Source: Bacteroidales bacterium
Lineage (GTDB): Bacteria > Bacteroidota > Bacteroidia > Bacteroidales > VadinHA17
Assembly (NCBI GenBank): GCA_021157415.1
Contig: JAGGWN010000046.1
Span: 18,839 to 82,838, forward strand
Length of the DNA stretch: 64,000 nt
Direction of reading: 5' to 3'
Under the pieces are notes generated by a model. The model did not search any database. It was given only the letters and a program-made list of their open reading frames with translations, and was not told the DNA's origin. Of this stretch, positions 52,816 through 61,761 are shown piece after piece; position 1 is the first letter of the stretch, and each line of letters starts with the position of its first letter. A program made the position numbers and the translations under genes.

Positions 52816-53640
52816 TTAAAATTCTCTTACAACCTGATAAATTCTGACAAGCTTTTCCAGTAACGTCTCCAGTAGATTTAATCTCAGCATATTGGCTCCG
52901 TCGGATTTAGCGAGCGCCGGATCCGGATGGGTCTCCAGGAAGATGCCGTCGGCACCGACGGCAATGGCTGCACGGCCGATTGTTTCGATCATGTCGGGAC
53001 GACCCCCGGAGACGCCTTCGTTTTGGTTAGGTTGTTGAAGCGAATGGGTGATGTCCATTACCACAGGGTAACCGAATTCTCTCATCTCCGGGATCCCCCT
53101 GAAATCCACAACGAGGTCATCGTAGCCAAACATGGTGCCCCGGTCGGTCAACATAAGGTTTTTATTTCCTGACTGAACCACTTTGTTTGCAGCAAACTGC
53201 ATAGCGGCAGGAGCCATAAACTGACCTTTCTTGATATTGATGACCTTTCCGGTTTTTGCAGCCGCTACCAGTAAATCGGTCTGGCGGCTGAGAAAAGCCG
53301 GGATCTGTAAGACATCTACGTAAGCGGCTGCCAGAGCTGCTTCACGTACCGAGTGAATATCCGTTAGTACGGGTATATTAAAAGTATGACCTGCTTTTTT
53401 TAGGATCTTCAGGGCTGTCTCATCTCCTATGCCGGTAAAAGAGTCCAGCCGTGTCCGGTTGGCTTTTTTGTAGGATGCTTTGAAAATAAAGGGGATTTTA
53501 AGTTTATTCGTGATTTCTGCAATCTTTTCGGCGATCAGGAAGACGTTCTCTTCACTTTCGACAACACAAGGTCCGGCAATAAGAAAAAAATTGCCGGCGT
53601 CGAGGTGTTTTATTCCTGAGAGATTTTCAAGGATGTTCAT
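52816..53640 (-). CDS. kdsA: 3-deoxy-8-phosphooctulonate (KDO 8-phosphate) synthase
   Basis: A 274-residue TIM-barrel enzyme condensing arabinose 5-phosphate with phosphoenolpyruvate, first committed step of KDO for lipopolysaccharide. FFLIAGPCVVESEENV, FKASYKKANRTRLDSFTG, VLTDIHSVREAALAA, LMLTDRGTMFGYDDLVVDFRG and LETHPDPALAKSDGANML are all diagnostic. Length is typical. It marks the host as Gram-negative. It is 59 bases downstream of rarA on the same strand. Confidence 0.97.
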   Translation of the reverse strand: MNILENLSGIKHLDAGNFFLIAGPCVVESEENVFLIAEKIAEITNKLKIPFIFKASYKKANRTRLDSFTGIGDETALKILKKAGHTFNIPVLTDIHSVREAALAAAYVDVLQIPAFLSRQTDLLVAAAKTGKVINIKKGQFMAPAAMQFAANKVVQSGNKNLMLTDRGTMFGYDDLVVDFRGIPEMREFGYPVVMDITHSLQQPNQNEGVSGGRPDMIETIGRAAIAVGADGIFLETHPDPALAKSDGANMLRLNLLETLLEKLVRIYQVVREF

Positions 53641-53666
53641 GCTACATATTGTTTAATTATTGACTC

Positions 53667-53691
53667 CTGCCCTGTCCACCCTGGAGGGCAG
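53667..53691. repeat. small hairpin between rarA and kdsA
   Basis: CTGCCCT (53667-53673) pairs with AGGGCAG (53685-53691) around an 11-base loop; no T-run, so more likely an intercistronic mRNA element than a terminator. Confidence 0.35.
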
Positions 53692-53699
53692 AGGGTCAT

Positions 53700-54995
53700 T
53701 CAATACTTGTAAATATCTCCCCACCAGTTTTTCAGGCGCCCGAAGATTTCGTTTTCTTTTGCGTTTTTTCCCGGTACATATAATCGGGTTCCCTTAATTT
53801 TTTCAGGAAGATAAAAATCTTTAACAAAATTTCCGGGATAGCTGTGGGCATATTTATAATCTTTTCCATATCCCAGATCTTTCATCAGTTTGGTGGGTGC
53901 GTTGCGGATATTCAGCGGTACCGGCAGGTCTCCTTCTTTTTTTACCAGTTCCTGGGCGTCATTGATGGCCCTGTAGGCCGAATTGCTTTTTGGTGAGGTG
54001 GCCAGGTAAATGGTGGCTTCGGAAAGGATGATTCTGGATTCGGGCCAGCCGACCTGATGCACAGCGTCGAAAGTGCTTTGTGCCAGCAGCAGGGCATTGG
54101 GGTTGGCCAGACCGATATCTTCTGCTGCCAGGATGACCAGACGCCGGGCGATAAATTCAGGATTTTCCCCGCCTTCCACCATGCGTGCCAGCCAGTATAC
54201 GGCTGCATTGGGATCACTTCCCCGCACCGACTTGATAAATGCAGAGATAATATCATAGTGTTGTTCGCCCTGCTTATCATATAAGGCCAGGTTTTCCTGT
54301 AGATGTTGCAATACCGTATCATTGGTGATGATGATCTTTTTCCCTTCCGGTGCTTTGTTCTTCTCTGCATCTGCTACCAGTTCCAGAGCATTGTATAATT
54401 TACGGGCATCGCCACCGGAATATCGTAGCAGCGCTTCATATTCCGGGATCTCTATGGGTAGTTTTTTGAGATACACGTCCTGGTGGAGGGCCCGTTGAAG
54501 AAGGGTGATGAGAGCGTCCCTGTCCATGGGTTTCAGAACATAGATCTGGCAACGGGACAGAAGGGGGGAAATAACTTCAAAGGAAGGATTCTCGGTGGTG
54601 GCACCGATGAGCGTGATCGTTCCTTCCTCCACAGCTCCCAACAGCGAGTCCTGCTGGGATTTGCTGAACCGGTGGATCTCATCAATGAAGAGTATCGGGT
54701 TGGGACGATCGAAAAATTGTTCTTTTTTAGCTTTCTCAATGGTTTCTCTGACATCTTTTACGCCCGAATGGACAGCACTCAGACTGTAAAAAGGACGATT
54801 CATCTGCAGGGAAAAAATTCTGGCCAATGTGGTTTTTCCCACACCCGGGGGGCCCCACAGGATCATGGAGGGGATCGTCCCTGCATCTATCAGGTTACGA
54901 AGAATGGCATTTTTACCGACAAGATGATCCTGTCCGACATATTCGTCAAGCGTTTTGGGGCGCATACGTTCAGCCAACGGAATATTTAAGGCCAT
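53700..54995 (-). CDS. rarA: replication-associated recombination protein A (RarA/MgsA)
   Basis: A 431-residue AAA+ ATPase that acts at stalled replication forks. MALNIPLAERMRPKTLDEYVGQDHL is the usual N-terminus; Walker A is WGPPGVGKTTLAR (about residue 47), Walker B ILFIDEIHRFSKSQQDSLL, sensor 1 GATTENPSFEV, and the C-terminal tetramerisation part includes SFIKSVRGSDPNAAVYWLARMVEGGE-type sequence. Full length. A minus-strand TATCTTTG box (55012-55019) lies 16 bases before the start codon. Confidence 0.95.
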   Translation of the reverse strand: MALNIPLAERMRPKTLDEYVGQDHLVGKNAILRNLIDAGTIPSMILWGPPGVGKTTLARIFSLQMNRPFYSLSAVHSGVKDVRETIEKAKKEQFFDRPNPILFIDEIHRFSKSQQDSLLGAVEEGTITLIGATTENPSFEVISPLLSRCQIYVLKPMDRDALITLLQRALHQDVYLKKLPIEIPEYEALLRYSGGDARKLYNALELVADAEKNKAPEGKKIIITNDTVLQHLQENLALYDKQGEQHYDIISAFIKSVRGSDPNAAVYWLARMVEGGENPEFIARRLVILAAEDIGLANPNALLLAQSTFDAVHQVGWPESRIILSEATIYLATSPKSNSAYRAINDAQELVKKEGDLPVPLNIRNAPTKLMKDLGYGKDYKYAHSYPGNFVKDFYLPEKIKGTRLYVPGKNAKENEIFGRLKNWWGDIYKY

Positions 54996-55011
54996 AAAAT
55001 TCCCTTTTTTG

Positions 55012-55019
55012 CAAAGATA
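55012..55019 (-). promoter_or_regulatory. -7 box of rarA
   Basis: Minus-strand TATCTTTG, perfect TAnnTTTG match, 16 bases upstream of the rarA ATG, implying a very short leader. Confidence 0.55.
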
Positions 55020-55127
55020 CGGTTATTTTTAGTTTGCCGGGCATAAATATCAGGTCTCCCGAGCAACCAAAAGATCATCAAAAAAGTCTTATATTTATAA
55101 AATAAAATAATCATTAAATTTTTTACC

Positions 55128-56219
55128 ATGAAACACAATCATATGCTCAGGCACCTATGTATAGTCGTTTTTACAGGCCTGTTGTCCGGATCAAGTGTTT
55201 TTTCCCAGATCGGTGAATCACTAAATATTTTTGATGGCGGAGTAGAAGACGGGCAGGCGATTCTAACCGAGTATCTGCGACCCTGGATGAATGCTTTTGG
55301 TGCTGATCTTAATGCCGGCTGGTACAATACGGCAACCACCCACAAGTTGGGCGGGGTGGATGTAACGTTTACCGTGAACATGAGTTTTGTCCCTGACAAT
55401 GCCAAGACCTTTGATCTGGCAAAGATAGAATTGAATAACCTGAAAACTGTAGGATCAAGTACCATTGCTCCTACCATTGCCGGTAGTACGGATGAGGGGC
55501 CCTTTTTAGAATACAGAGCAGGCAATGCGACGGATACGGTCACTTTGGCTTCCTTCAGATCTCCTGCCGGCACAGGATACGATTTTGTTCCTTCCCCCAT
55601 GCTGCAGGGGGGCATTGGTTTACCGGCCGGTACCGAAATTATCGGCCGGTTACTGATCCCTGTCAAAGTACCCGAAACCTCTGCAAAAGTAGGGTTATGG
55701 GGTATAGGTATGAAACATAGCATCAGTCAGTGGATCCCGGTTCTGAAAAGGTTGCCTGTGGGTATATCCTTTTTCGGGGGATACACACGCATGAATGTAT
55801 GTGCCGGTTTTCAGCTTGAGCCGGACAGTTATGATAAGCTGGAAAATTACAGACCTGCTGATTTTACCGGGCAGGAGATCAGTACGGTCATCCAGGCTTA
55901 TACCGTTGATCTCATTGCATCTACGAACCTGCCGGTCATCAATGTATTCGGGGGAATTGGTTACAGCAAAACCTCGACGGATATAGAGGTGAATGGAAAT
56001 ATTCCCATCCCGGGATTTCATTCTGATATCTCTGCTACCTCTCCTACTTATACAGATGCAGACATTCACAGGATTCCCGGCATGAAAATTACCAATCAAA
56101 GCGGATTGAGAGTCAATGCGGGCATTCGTTTGAAACTGGCTGTGATCACTCTTCACGGAGACTATACCTGGGCAGATTATTCCATATATACGGCGGGTAT
56201 TGGACTGAGCTTCAGATAA
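55128..56219 (+). CDS. exported outer-membrane beta-barrel-like protein (DUF6588 type)
   Basis: A 363-residue protein with signal peptide (cleavage near SSVFSQIGE). The pattern GDLNAGWYNTA-like opening (ADLNAGWYNTATTHKLGGVDVTFTVN), PSPMLQGGIGLPAGTEIIGRLLIP and alternating hydrophobic strands ending in YTAGIGLSFR with a terminal aromatic/Arg suggests an outer-membrane barrel. I associate it with the DUF6588 family but without certainty. Function unknown; no partner genes. Confidence 0.7.
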   Translation: MKHNHMLRHLCIVVFTGLLSGSSVFSQIGESLNIFDGGVEDGQAILTEYLRPWMNAFGADLNAGWYNTATTHKLGGVDVTFTVNMSFVPDNAKTFDLAKIELNNLKTVGSSTIAPTIAGSTDEGPFLEYRAGNATDTVTLASFRSPAGTGYDFVPSPMLQGGIGLPAGTEIIGRLLIPVKVPETSAKVGLWGIGMKHSISQWIPVLKRLPVGISFFGGYTRMNVCAGFQLEPDSYDKLENYRPADFTGQEISTVIQAYTVDLIASTNLPVINVFGGIGYSKTSTDIEVNGNIPIPGFHSDISATSPTYTDADIHRIPGMKITNQSGLRVNAGIRLKLAVITLHGDYTWADYSIYTAGIGLSFR

Positions 56220-56335
56220 CCGGATTGTTTATGCTTTGTAAAGGTTTGGCAGTGGTGTTTTTCTAAACGTATTTTTCCCGGCATATCTTTGCCTGTTTTT
56301 CGATTTTTTTATATTTTTAAAATAAAAATAAAACA

Positions 56336-57469
56336 ATGGAAGATAAGCTGGTGGTCCTTGCCGAACATCCCTATGAAAGAGCTTTGCTTATAAAGGCCCG
56401 TCTGGAAAGCGAAGGTATTGACACGGTTCTTTCCAATGTCAATCTGATACAGCCTGATGCTTCTGCAGGGGTGAAAATCAAGATCAGGGAAGAGGATCTT
56501 GAGCAAGCAATGGATATTTACAAGCAGTTCGTCCGCGACGAAGGAGCATGGGCTGAAAAAGAGACAGACAAGGCCAAAATCAGTAAAAAATCCGGGGTGA
56601 AGAAAATTCTGGTGCCTGTTGACTTCAGCGACTACGCTCAGCATGCTTCCCATTTTGCTATGCTCTATGCCTCGAAGGTGGGGGCTGAGATCCTTTATCT
56701 ACATGCTTACTATGCGCCTGACATGCAAACCATCCCTTATGATGAATCTTTCGGCTTCGAGGGGTCCGTTACCGAATATCTCAATGATCTGAGGGATACT
56801 GCCCGGGAGGAATTAAAGAAATTCCTGAAGCGTTTACGTAAAATTGCAGAGAAAGAAAATTATAAAAACCTGTTGATGGATTATACCGTGGTCAAGGGGC
56901 CCCTGGATGATGCGGTTTTTTATGCCGTGGAGTCCTATAAGCCTGACCTGATTATTATGGGAGCTCGTGGTAAAGACAAGAGAAAACATGATCCTATTGG
57001 CTCCACCACTACACGGATCCTGGAGAAAGCCTCTCTTCCGGTGCTGATTATCCCGGAGGATATGGACCTGAAAGGATTTTTTGAAAGAAGAAAGATCCTG
57101 TATGCCACGGATTATGATGAGGCTGATTTTGAGGCAATCTCAAAACTGATGAATCTGATCAGACCTTTTAATATGGATATAGTCTGCATGCATATTGGCA
57201 GGGATAAGGAAGACCCCGGGGATCATCTTAAAATGGAAGGATTAAAGGAATATTTCAGAAAATCCTATCCGAAGGGAAACATCACGTGTGACATTATTCA
57301 CAAAGAGGATGTAATTGCCGGCATTGATGAATACATATCAAAAAATCCGGTTAGTGCCATTGCCATGACGACACACAAGCGTAACCTGATTGAGAAGATA
57401 TTTTATCCCAGCATTACCCGGAAGATGTTTTTCTATACTACGGTGCCGTTAATGGTGTTTCATAGCTGA
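56336..57469 (+). CDS. DUF2007-universal stress protein fusion
   Basis: A 377-residue cytoplasmic protein. Residues 1-70 match DUF2007 (LVVLAEHPYERALLIKARLESEGIDT ... VKIKIREEDLEQAMDIYKQF), a small ferredoxin-like domain thought to be signalling. Residues 88-235 are a complete Usp domain with the nucleotide-binding signature GARGKDKRKHDPIGSTTTRIL and VPVDFSDYAQHA. Residues 245-377 form a second Usp-like domain that lacks the G-x2-G-x9-G(S/T) motif and probably does not bind ATP. Ligand and role are unknown. The MITE-like repeat copy 2 begins 23 bases after its stop codon. Confidence 0.87.
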   Translation: MEDKLVVLAEHPYERALLIKARLESEGIDTVLSNVNLIQPDASAGVKIKIREEDLEQAMDIYKQFVRDEGAWAEKETDKAKISKKSGVKKILVPVDFSDYAQHASHFAMLYASKVGAEILYLHAYYAPDMQTIPYDESFGFEGSVTEYLNDLRDTAREELKKFLKRLRKIAEKENYKNLLMDYTVVKGPLDDAVFYAVESYKPDLIIMGARGKDKRKHDPIGSTTTRILEKASLPVLIIPEDMDLKGFFERRKILYATDYDEADFEAISKLMNLIRPFNMDIVCMHIGRDKEDPGDHLKMEGLKEYFRKSYPKGNITCDIIHKEDVIAGIDEYISKNPVSAIAMTTHKRNLIEKIFYPSITRKMFFYTTVPLMVFHS

Positions 57470-57492
57470 TGAAGCAGAGATCGATAATTGGT

Positions 57493-57634
57493 TGAGTCGA
57501 GTCCGAAAAGGCGTATTTTTTAAGATCGAGGCGGAGAGCATCTTGCAACAATAGTTAACATGTTGTTAATGAGGACTGAAGAACTCCTAACAATGAAGTG
57601 ATGGGCAACAAAGATTCTTTTTAGAGCGGACTCA
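57493..57634. repeat. MITE-like element, copy 2 (142 bp)
   Basis: Starts TGAGTCGAGTCCGAAAAGG and ends CTTTTTAGAGCGGACTCA; the ends are imperfect inverted repeats. Same length as the element at 8794-8935 and related throughout, with small compensating shifts inside. It lies between the Usp gene and the convergent lipoprotein gene and could also act in transcript termination. Confidence 0.75.
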
Positions 57635-57637
57635 TAA

Positions 57638-58069
57638 TTATTTCCGGAGTCTCAGGTCCAGATAACCTCCCATGACGACATAACAGCTTTTGCTACATTG
57701 GCCTACCGCCTTCTTTACTTCCAGACTGGTGCCGTCCACTGCGACAATGGTATCTCCCTGTTGAATATATTCGGCGGTTACTGCATAGGAATGTCCGGCA
57801 GGCATAAGAATTTTAATCGTTGGTTGATTGACCGTATCGCGGTATCTGATGTCTTTGTCTTCAATATTTCCCTGGAATACCGTCACAGGAATTTCCTGGT
57901 TTTCCTGGTTGATTGTAAGATGCAGGGCAAGAAACCCGCTGTCGGGGGCTACCGGAAAACACTGGCTGCAGTCGACAGGCTGGTTGGTCGTTTCCTTATT
58001 GCATAAGGTCAGCAGGAGAAGACTGAGGAAGAGATACCCGAAAAACAATATACGTAACAAACGATTCAT
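57638..58069 (-). CDS. small lipoprotein of unknown function
   Basis: A 143-residue predicted lipoprotein starting MNRLLRILFFGYLFLSLLLL with lipobox LTLC (Cys23). The ATG at 58069 is preferred over a longer frame from 58180 because it places the signal peptide first and lies 13 bases after the ankyrin gene. The mature part contains four further Cys (VDCSQCF and GQCSKSCY) that could form disulfides and a GNIEDKDIRYRDTVNQP stretch; a small beta-rich domain is likely. No family is recognised. Cotranscribed with the exported ankyrin protein, perhaps its partner. Confidence 0.72.
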   Translation of the reverse strand: MNRLLRILFFGYLFLSLLLLTLCNKETTNQPVDCSQCFPVAPDSGFLALHLTINQENQEIPVTVFQGNIEDKDIRYRDTVNQPTIKILMPAGHSYAVTAEYIQQGDTIVAVDGTSLEVKKAVGQCSKSCYVVMGGYLDLRLRK

Positions 58070-58082
58070 AAAAAATAATCTG

Positions 58083-59516
58083 TTAGTGATACCAAGGTAT
58101 GGTTTTTTTTGACTTTGAAATCTTTTTCCGGGACAGGATGTATTCCACTTTAAGCGAAACATAACTGTCCGGAAGGTCATAGGTCTTGAGATTCAGCCAG
58201 GAGTATCCGACAGCTAACCGTACCGGGCCGGTCTTCATATATAATTCGCCCGAAGGACTGACCATAAGGATCGTTTTGGGAGACAGATTGCTGCCCGCAT
58301 AGGAAGGTCCGAAAGAAACAAATCCGCTGATGAAAACATGCGCTCCAAACCCGGGTTTATGGGGAGCGTTTGCAACGAAAGGGAAATCCCTGCCTATACC
58401 GGTATAAGCGATACCCCGGTATTCCCAATATTGATAGAAGACATGTTCAGAGGAGGGGATCAGAACCCGGGTGGGATAAATCCGGTAATTAAAGCCCGCA
58501 TAAAAAGTCAGTTTTGTTATCCCTTCCGTAATTCCGAAGAATATACCCGGAAAAAAATTCCTGCCATTCAGGAGGACCTCTGTCCCGAAACGAAGATCAT
58601 GAAGATAAGGCGAAAAAGTTTCCCGGTAGTCATTTAGCAGCAACAGGTCTTTCATTTCGGGGTCCCTGTTTTCCGATGCCAGCTTAACGGGATTAAGGGG
58701 CATCCTTTTTTTAAAAAAACCGATGGAATCCAGAGAGATAAATTTATCAGCCAGGGGAACATCTTTTTGCTGCACTGCCATCAGCAGGGGAGAATAGCCG
58801 GAATGCGTCCTTACAAAAATATCAGCGTCATTAGAAATCAGAAGATCCACCATGCCGGCATCATGATTCTGTGTAGCTATCAGCAGGGCAGTAAAACCAT
58901 GCTTGTCTTTTTGGTTAATGTCAGCACCTGCTGCCAGGAGCATTTGTACAAAATCTGTATTTTTACTGTAAACTGCTGCCATGAAGGGTGTTGTCCCTTG
59001 TTTATCGACGGCATTAGGATCGGCCCCGTGTTTCAGGAGGATCTTTCCGGCCACAACCAGATTATGCGCAGCAGCTTCCATCAAAGGAGTACGCCCGTAA
59101 TTATCACGAATGTCTGCATCAGCGCCATGATCCAGCAGATAAACGATCATTTTGGGATGATTGTTCAGGGTGGCCTGTAACAAGGGGGAAACACCCTCTT
59201 TGTTTTTACCGTTGATATCGGCATGCTGTGACAGGAGTATTTCTGCTGTGGAAATGTGACCTTCGCCGGCAGCCAGGATCAGCGGTGTATTTCCGCTCAT
59301 GGTTGTGGTGTTGACAAAAGCCCCCAGGCCCAGAAAGCGTGCAATATCCTTGTCTCTACCCAGGTAGGCAGCTACTAACAGGTTGTAGTTAATATCTCCT
59401 CTGACATACCAGGTAGTGTCAACCGGCTCATTATCCATTTTTCTCTGGCCGTAAACTTCCCGATCAATTTGAAACCAGATCAGGGACAGGGCCAAAAAAA
59501 TAAGAAAACGCTTCAT
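58083..59516 (-). CDS. exported ankyrin-repeat protein with C-terminal barrel-like domain
   Basis: A 477-residue protein with signal peptide (cleavage near EVYGQRK). Residues about 45-290 contain roughly seven ankyrin repeats (for example GNTPLILAAGEGHISTAEILL, GRTPLMEAAAHNLVVAGKIL, GTTPFMAAVYSKNTDFVQML). The last ~170 residues lack repeats and have alternating strands (FGTEVLLNGRNFFPGIFFGI, LTFYAGFNYRIYPTRVL, VRLAVGYSWLNLKTY, YVSLKVEYILS) like an outer-membrane barrel. A periplasmic repeat scaffold attached to a barrel is the inference. A lipoprotein gene follows after 13 bases. Confidence 0.85.
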   Translation of the reverse strand: MKRFLIFLALSLIWFQIDREVYGQRKMDNEPVDTTWYVRGDINYNLLVAAYLGRDKDIARFLGLGAFVNTTTMSGNTPLILAAGEGHISTAEILLSQHADINGKNKEGVSPLLQATLNNHPKMIVYLLDHGADADIRDNYGRTPLMEAAAHNLVVAGKILLKHGADPNAVDKQGTTPFMAAVYSKNTDFVQMLLAAGADINQKDKHGFTALLIATQNHDAGMVDLLISNDADIFVRTHSGYSPLLMAVQQKDVPLADKFISLDSIGFFKKRMPLNPVKLASENRDPEMKDLLLLNDYRETFSPYLHDLRFGTEVLLNGRNFFPGIFFGITEGITKLTFYAGFNYRIYPTRVLIPSSEHVFYQYWEYRGIAYTGIGRDFPFVANAPHKPGFGAHVFISGFVSFGPSYAGSNLSPKTILMVSPSGELYMKTGPVRLAVGYSWLNLKTYDLPDSYVSLKVEYILSRKKISKSKKTIPWYH

Positions 59517-59580
59517 GCCATAAAATTACAATATAAATCTCTGTAAGGGACTTTCTTGCACGAAAAATATTTCATTGTGT

Positions 59581-59610
59581 TTAAAAAAGAGACGCACAGG
59601 GTGCGTCTCT
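59581..59610 (-). terminator. Rho-independent terminator of the acyl-CoA carboxylase operon
   Basis: AGAGACGCAC (59588-59597) pairs with GTGCGTCTCT (59601-59610) around AGG; read on the minus strand the stem is followed by TTTTTT (59587-59583 and on). It lies 34 bases past the stop codon at 59644. Confidence 0.85.
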
Positions 59611-59643
59611 GCTCAATGCTATCAGATTTCACCGATTATCGGT

Positions 59644-61185
59644 CTAAAGGGGTATGTTCCCGTGTTTTTTGGGAGGATTGGAAAGGGTTTTGTTTTCTGT
59701 CATTTCCAAAGCCCGGATCAGTTTTTTACGGGTTTCTCTCGGGTAAATGATTTCATCAATATATCCCAATTCAGCAGCTTTAAAGGGATTGGCGAATTTT
59801 ACTTTGTACCCGTCAACGATTTTAGCTTTTTCTTCCTCACTGTTAATTTTACTTTTATATAGTATATTTACGGCACCGTCGGGTCCCATAACAGCGATTT
59901 CTGCTGTGGGGAAAGCATAGTTAATATCGGCGCCGATATGTTTTGAAGACATTACACAATAGGCTCCGCCATAAGCTTTACGGGTGATCACTGTAATTTT
60001 GGGTACTGTAGCTTCCGAAAAAGCATACAGCAATTTGGCGCCATGTTTGATAATGCCGCCGAATTCCTGTAATGTTCCCGGCAGGAACCCGGGCACATCT
60101 TCGAAAGTGATCAGGGGGATATTAAATGCATCGCAGAATCGTACAAACCGGGCTCCTTTAATCGAAGCGTCGATATCCAGCACTCCGGCCAGATGATTGG
60201 GCTGATTGGCAACCACACCCACTGGTTTTCCATTCAGTCGCATAAAACCAACTACGATATTCATGGCATAATGTGTCATTACCTCTAAAAAGTTATGGTC
60301 GTCGGCCACCGAGACAATCAGTTTTTTGATATCATAAGGTTTGTTGGCGTCGGCAGGTACCAGATCGTGCAATTCGGGATCTTCCCGTTCGGGATCGTCC
60401 GTAACCGTTTTTACGGGCGGGTCTTCCATATTGTTGGAAGGAATAAAACTTAGCAACTCACGGATCATCATGAGCACCTGCTCCTCCTCTTCCCCGACAA
60501 AGTGTGCCACGCCGCTTTTTGAATTATGGGTCATGGCTCCGCCCAATTCTTCCTTACTGACTTCTTCGTTGGTAACTGTTTTTATCACATCCGGTCCGGT
60601 GACAAACATATAACTGGAATGATTGACCATGAAGATAAAATCTGTCAAAGCCGGTGAATAAACGGCGCCTCCCGCACACGGTCCCAGAATAGCGGAAATC
60701 TGGGGAACAACCCCTGAAGCCATTACATTACGGTAAAAAATATCTGCATATCCTCCCAGGCTCTGTACCCCTTCCTGAATACGGGCACCCCCCGAATCAT
60801 TCAGGCCAATAACCGGGGCTCCCATTTTCATGGCCAGGTCCATTACCTTGATGATCTTGTTGGCATTGGTACGGGATAAAGATCCTCCGAAAACAGTGAA
60901 GTCTTGTGAAAAGACATAGACCAGCCTTCCGTCAATCTTTCCATATCCGGTTACAACACCGTCTCCGGGTATTTTTTTCTTATCCATATCAAATTCCGTA
61001 CAACGGTGTACAACCAGTTTATCAAATTCATTGAATGTCCCCGGGTCCAGTAAAATCTCAATACGCTCACGAGCCGTTAGTTTTCCGGTTTCGTGTTGCT
61101 TCTTGATTCGATCTTCCCCTCCACCAAGTTCAGCTTGTTTCTTTTTTTCTTCAATAAGTCTGAATTTTTCTTCCAGTGTAAGCAT
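59644..61185 (-). CDS. acyl-CoA carboxylase carboxyltransferase (propionyl-CoA carboxylase beta/MmdA type)
   Basis: A 513-residue carboxyltransferase of the PccB/MmdA family, which moves CO2 between carboxybiotin and propionyl-CoA/(S)-methylmalonyl-Co[69 protein letters not shown] and [17 protein letters not shown] are signature segments. It ends the operon after the biotin-carrier gene (48-base gap). With a biotin carboxylase in the operon an ATP-driven carboxylase (propionyl-CoA carboxylase) is favoured over a sodium-pumping decarboxylase. Confidence 0.94.
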   Translation of the reverse strand: MLTLEEKFRLIEEKKKQAELGGGEDRIKKQHETGKLTARERIEILLDPGTFNEFDKLVVHRCTEFDMDKKKIPGDGVVTGYGKIDGRLVYVFSQDFTVFGGSLSRTNANKIIKVMDLAMKMGAPVIGLNDSGGARIQEGVQSLGGYADIFYRNVMASGVVPQISAILGPCAGGAVYSPALTDFIFMVNHSSYMFVTGPDVIKTVTNEEVSKEELGGAMTHNSKSGVAHFVGEEEEQVLMMIRELLSFIPSNNMEDPPVKTVTDDPEREDPELHDLVPADANKPYDIKKLIVSVADDHNFLEVMTHYAMNIVVGFMRLNGKPVGVVANQPNHLAGVLDIDASIKGARFVRFCDAFNIPLITFEDVPGFLPGTLQEFGGIIKHGAKLLYAFSEATVPKITVITRKAYGGAYCVMSSKHIGADINYAFPTAEIAVMGPDGAVNILYKSKINSEEEKAKIVDGYKVKFANPFKAAELGYIDEIIYPRETRKKLIRALEMTENKTLSNPPKKHGNIPL

Positions 61186-61233
61186 AGGTTTGGTTTTTGA
61201 ATGATGGTTTGGTTACGACAGTAATTACATGGG

Positions 61234-61746
61234 TTACTCGAAGGTGATCAGCGGTTGGTTTCCTTCGATCGTATCCCCTGCTTTGATCAGCACATCCTTG
61301 ACTTTTGCATTCCGGGGGGCATGATATTCACTTTCCATTTTCATGGCAGAGATGATAATGAGGGTTTGTCCTTCCTTCACTTCTTCTCCTTTTTCAACGA
61401 GCACCTTTACGACCTTACCAGGCATAGGTGAAGAGATTTCCTGCATGCTGTTTTCCGGTTTTCCTTTGTTACGGTTGCGCTGAAAACGTACATCCGCATC
61501 AATGATCTGAACATCCCAGTTACGGCCATCCAGTTGTACGTTATATTTATTCTTTCCCTTTCCTTCCGATATCTGCATCTCGAGAGATTTGCCTTCGTGT
61601 AATAATGAATACACTCCCGGTTCTACCTTCCGGATGTCCAGCTCATATATTTTACCGTTGATAGACGCTTTGACAGTGTCCTGGCTCTGTTCAATTACCT
61701 CGGCCTGAACAGTCCGGCCTTTCAGTTCTATTTCATAAGACGTCAT
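61234..61746 (-). CDS. biotin carboxyl carrier subunit
   Basis: A 170-residue protein whose C-terminal ~75 residues form a biotinyl domain: ISSPMPGKVVKVLVEKGEEV and the biotin-accepting Lys in ISAMKMESEYHAP. The N-terminal ~90 residues form a separate beta-rich domain probably contacting the carboxyltransferase, as in Bacteroidota acyl-CoA carboxylase carriers. It carries carboxybiotin between the biotin carboxylase (15 bases upstream) and the carboxyltransferase (48 bases downstream). Confidence 0.92.
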   Translation of the reverse strand: MTSYEIELKGRTVQAEVIEQSQDTVKASINGKIYELDIRKVEPGVYSLLHEGKSLEMQISEGKGKNKYNVQLDGRNWDVQIIDADVRFQRNRNKGKPENSMQEISSPMPGKVVKVLVEKGEEVKEGQTLIIISAMKMESEYHAPRNAKVKDVLIKAGDTIEGNQPLITFE

Positions 61747-61761
61747 AGGTTTCTTTTTTGA

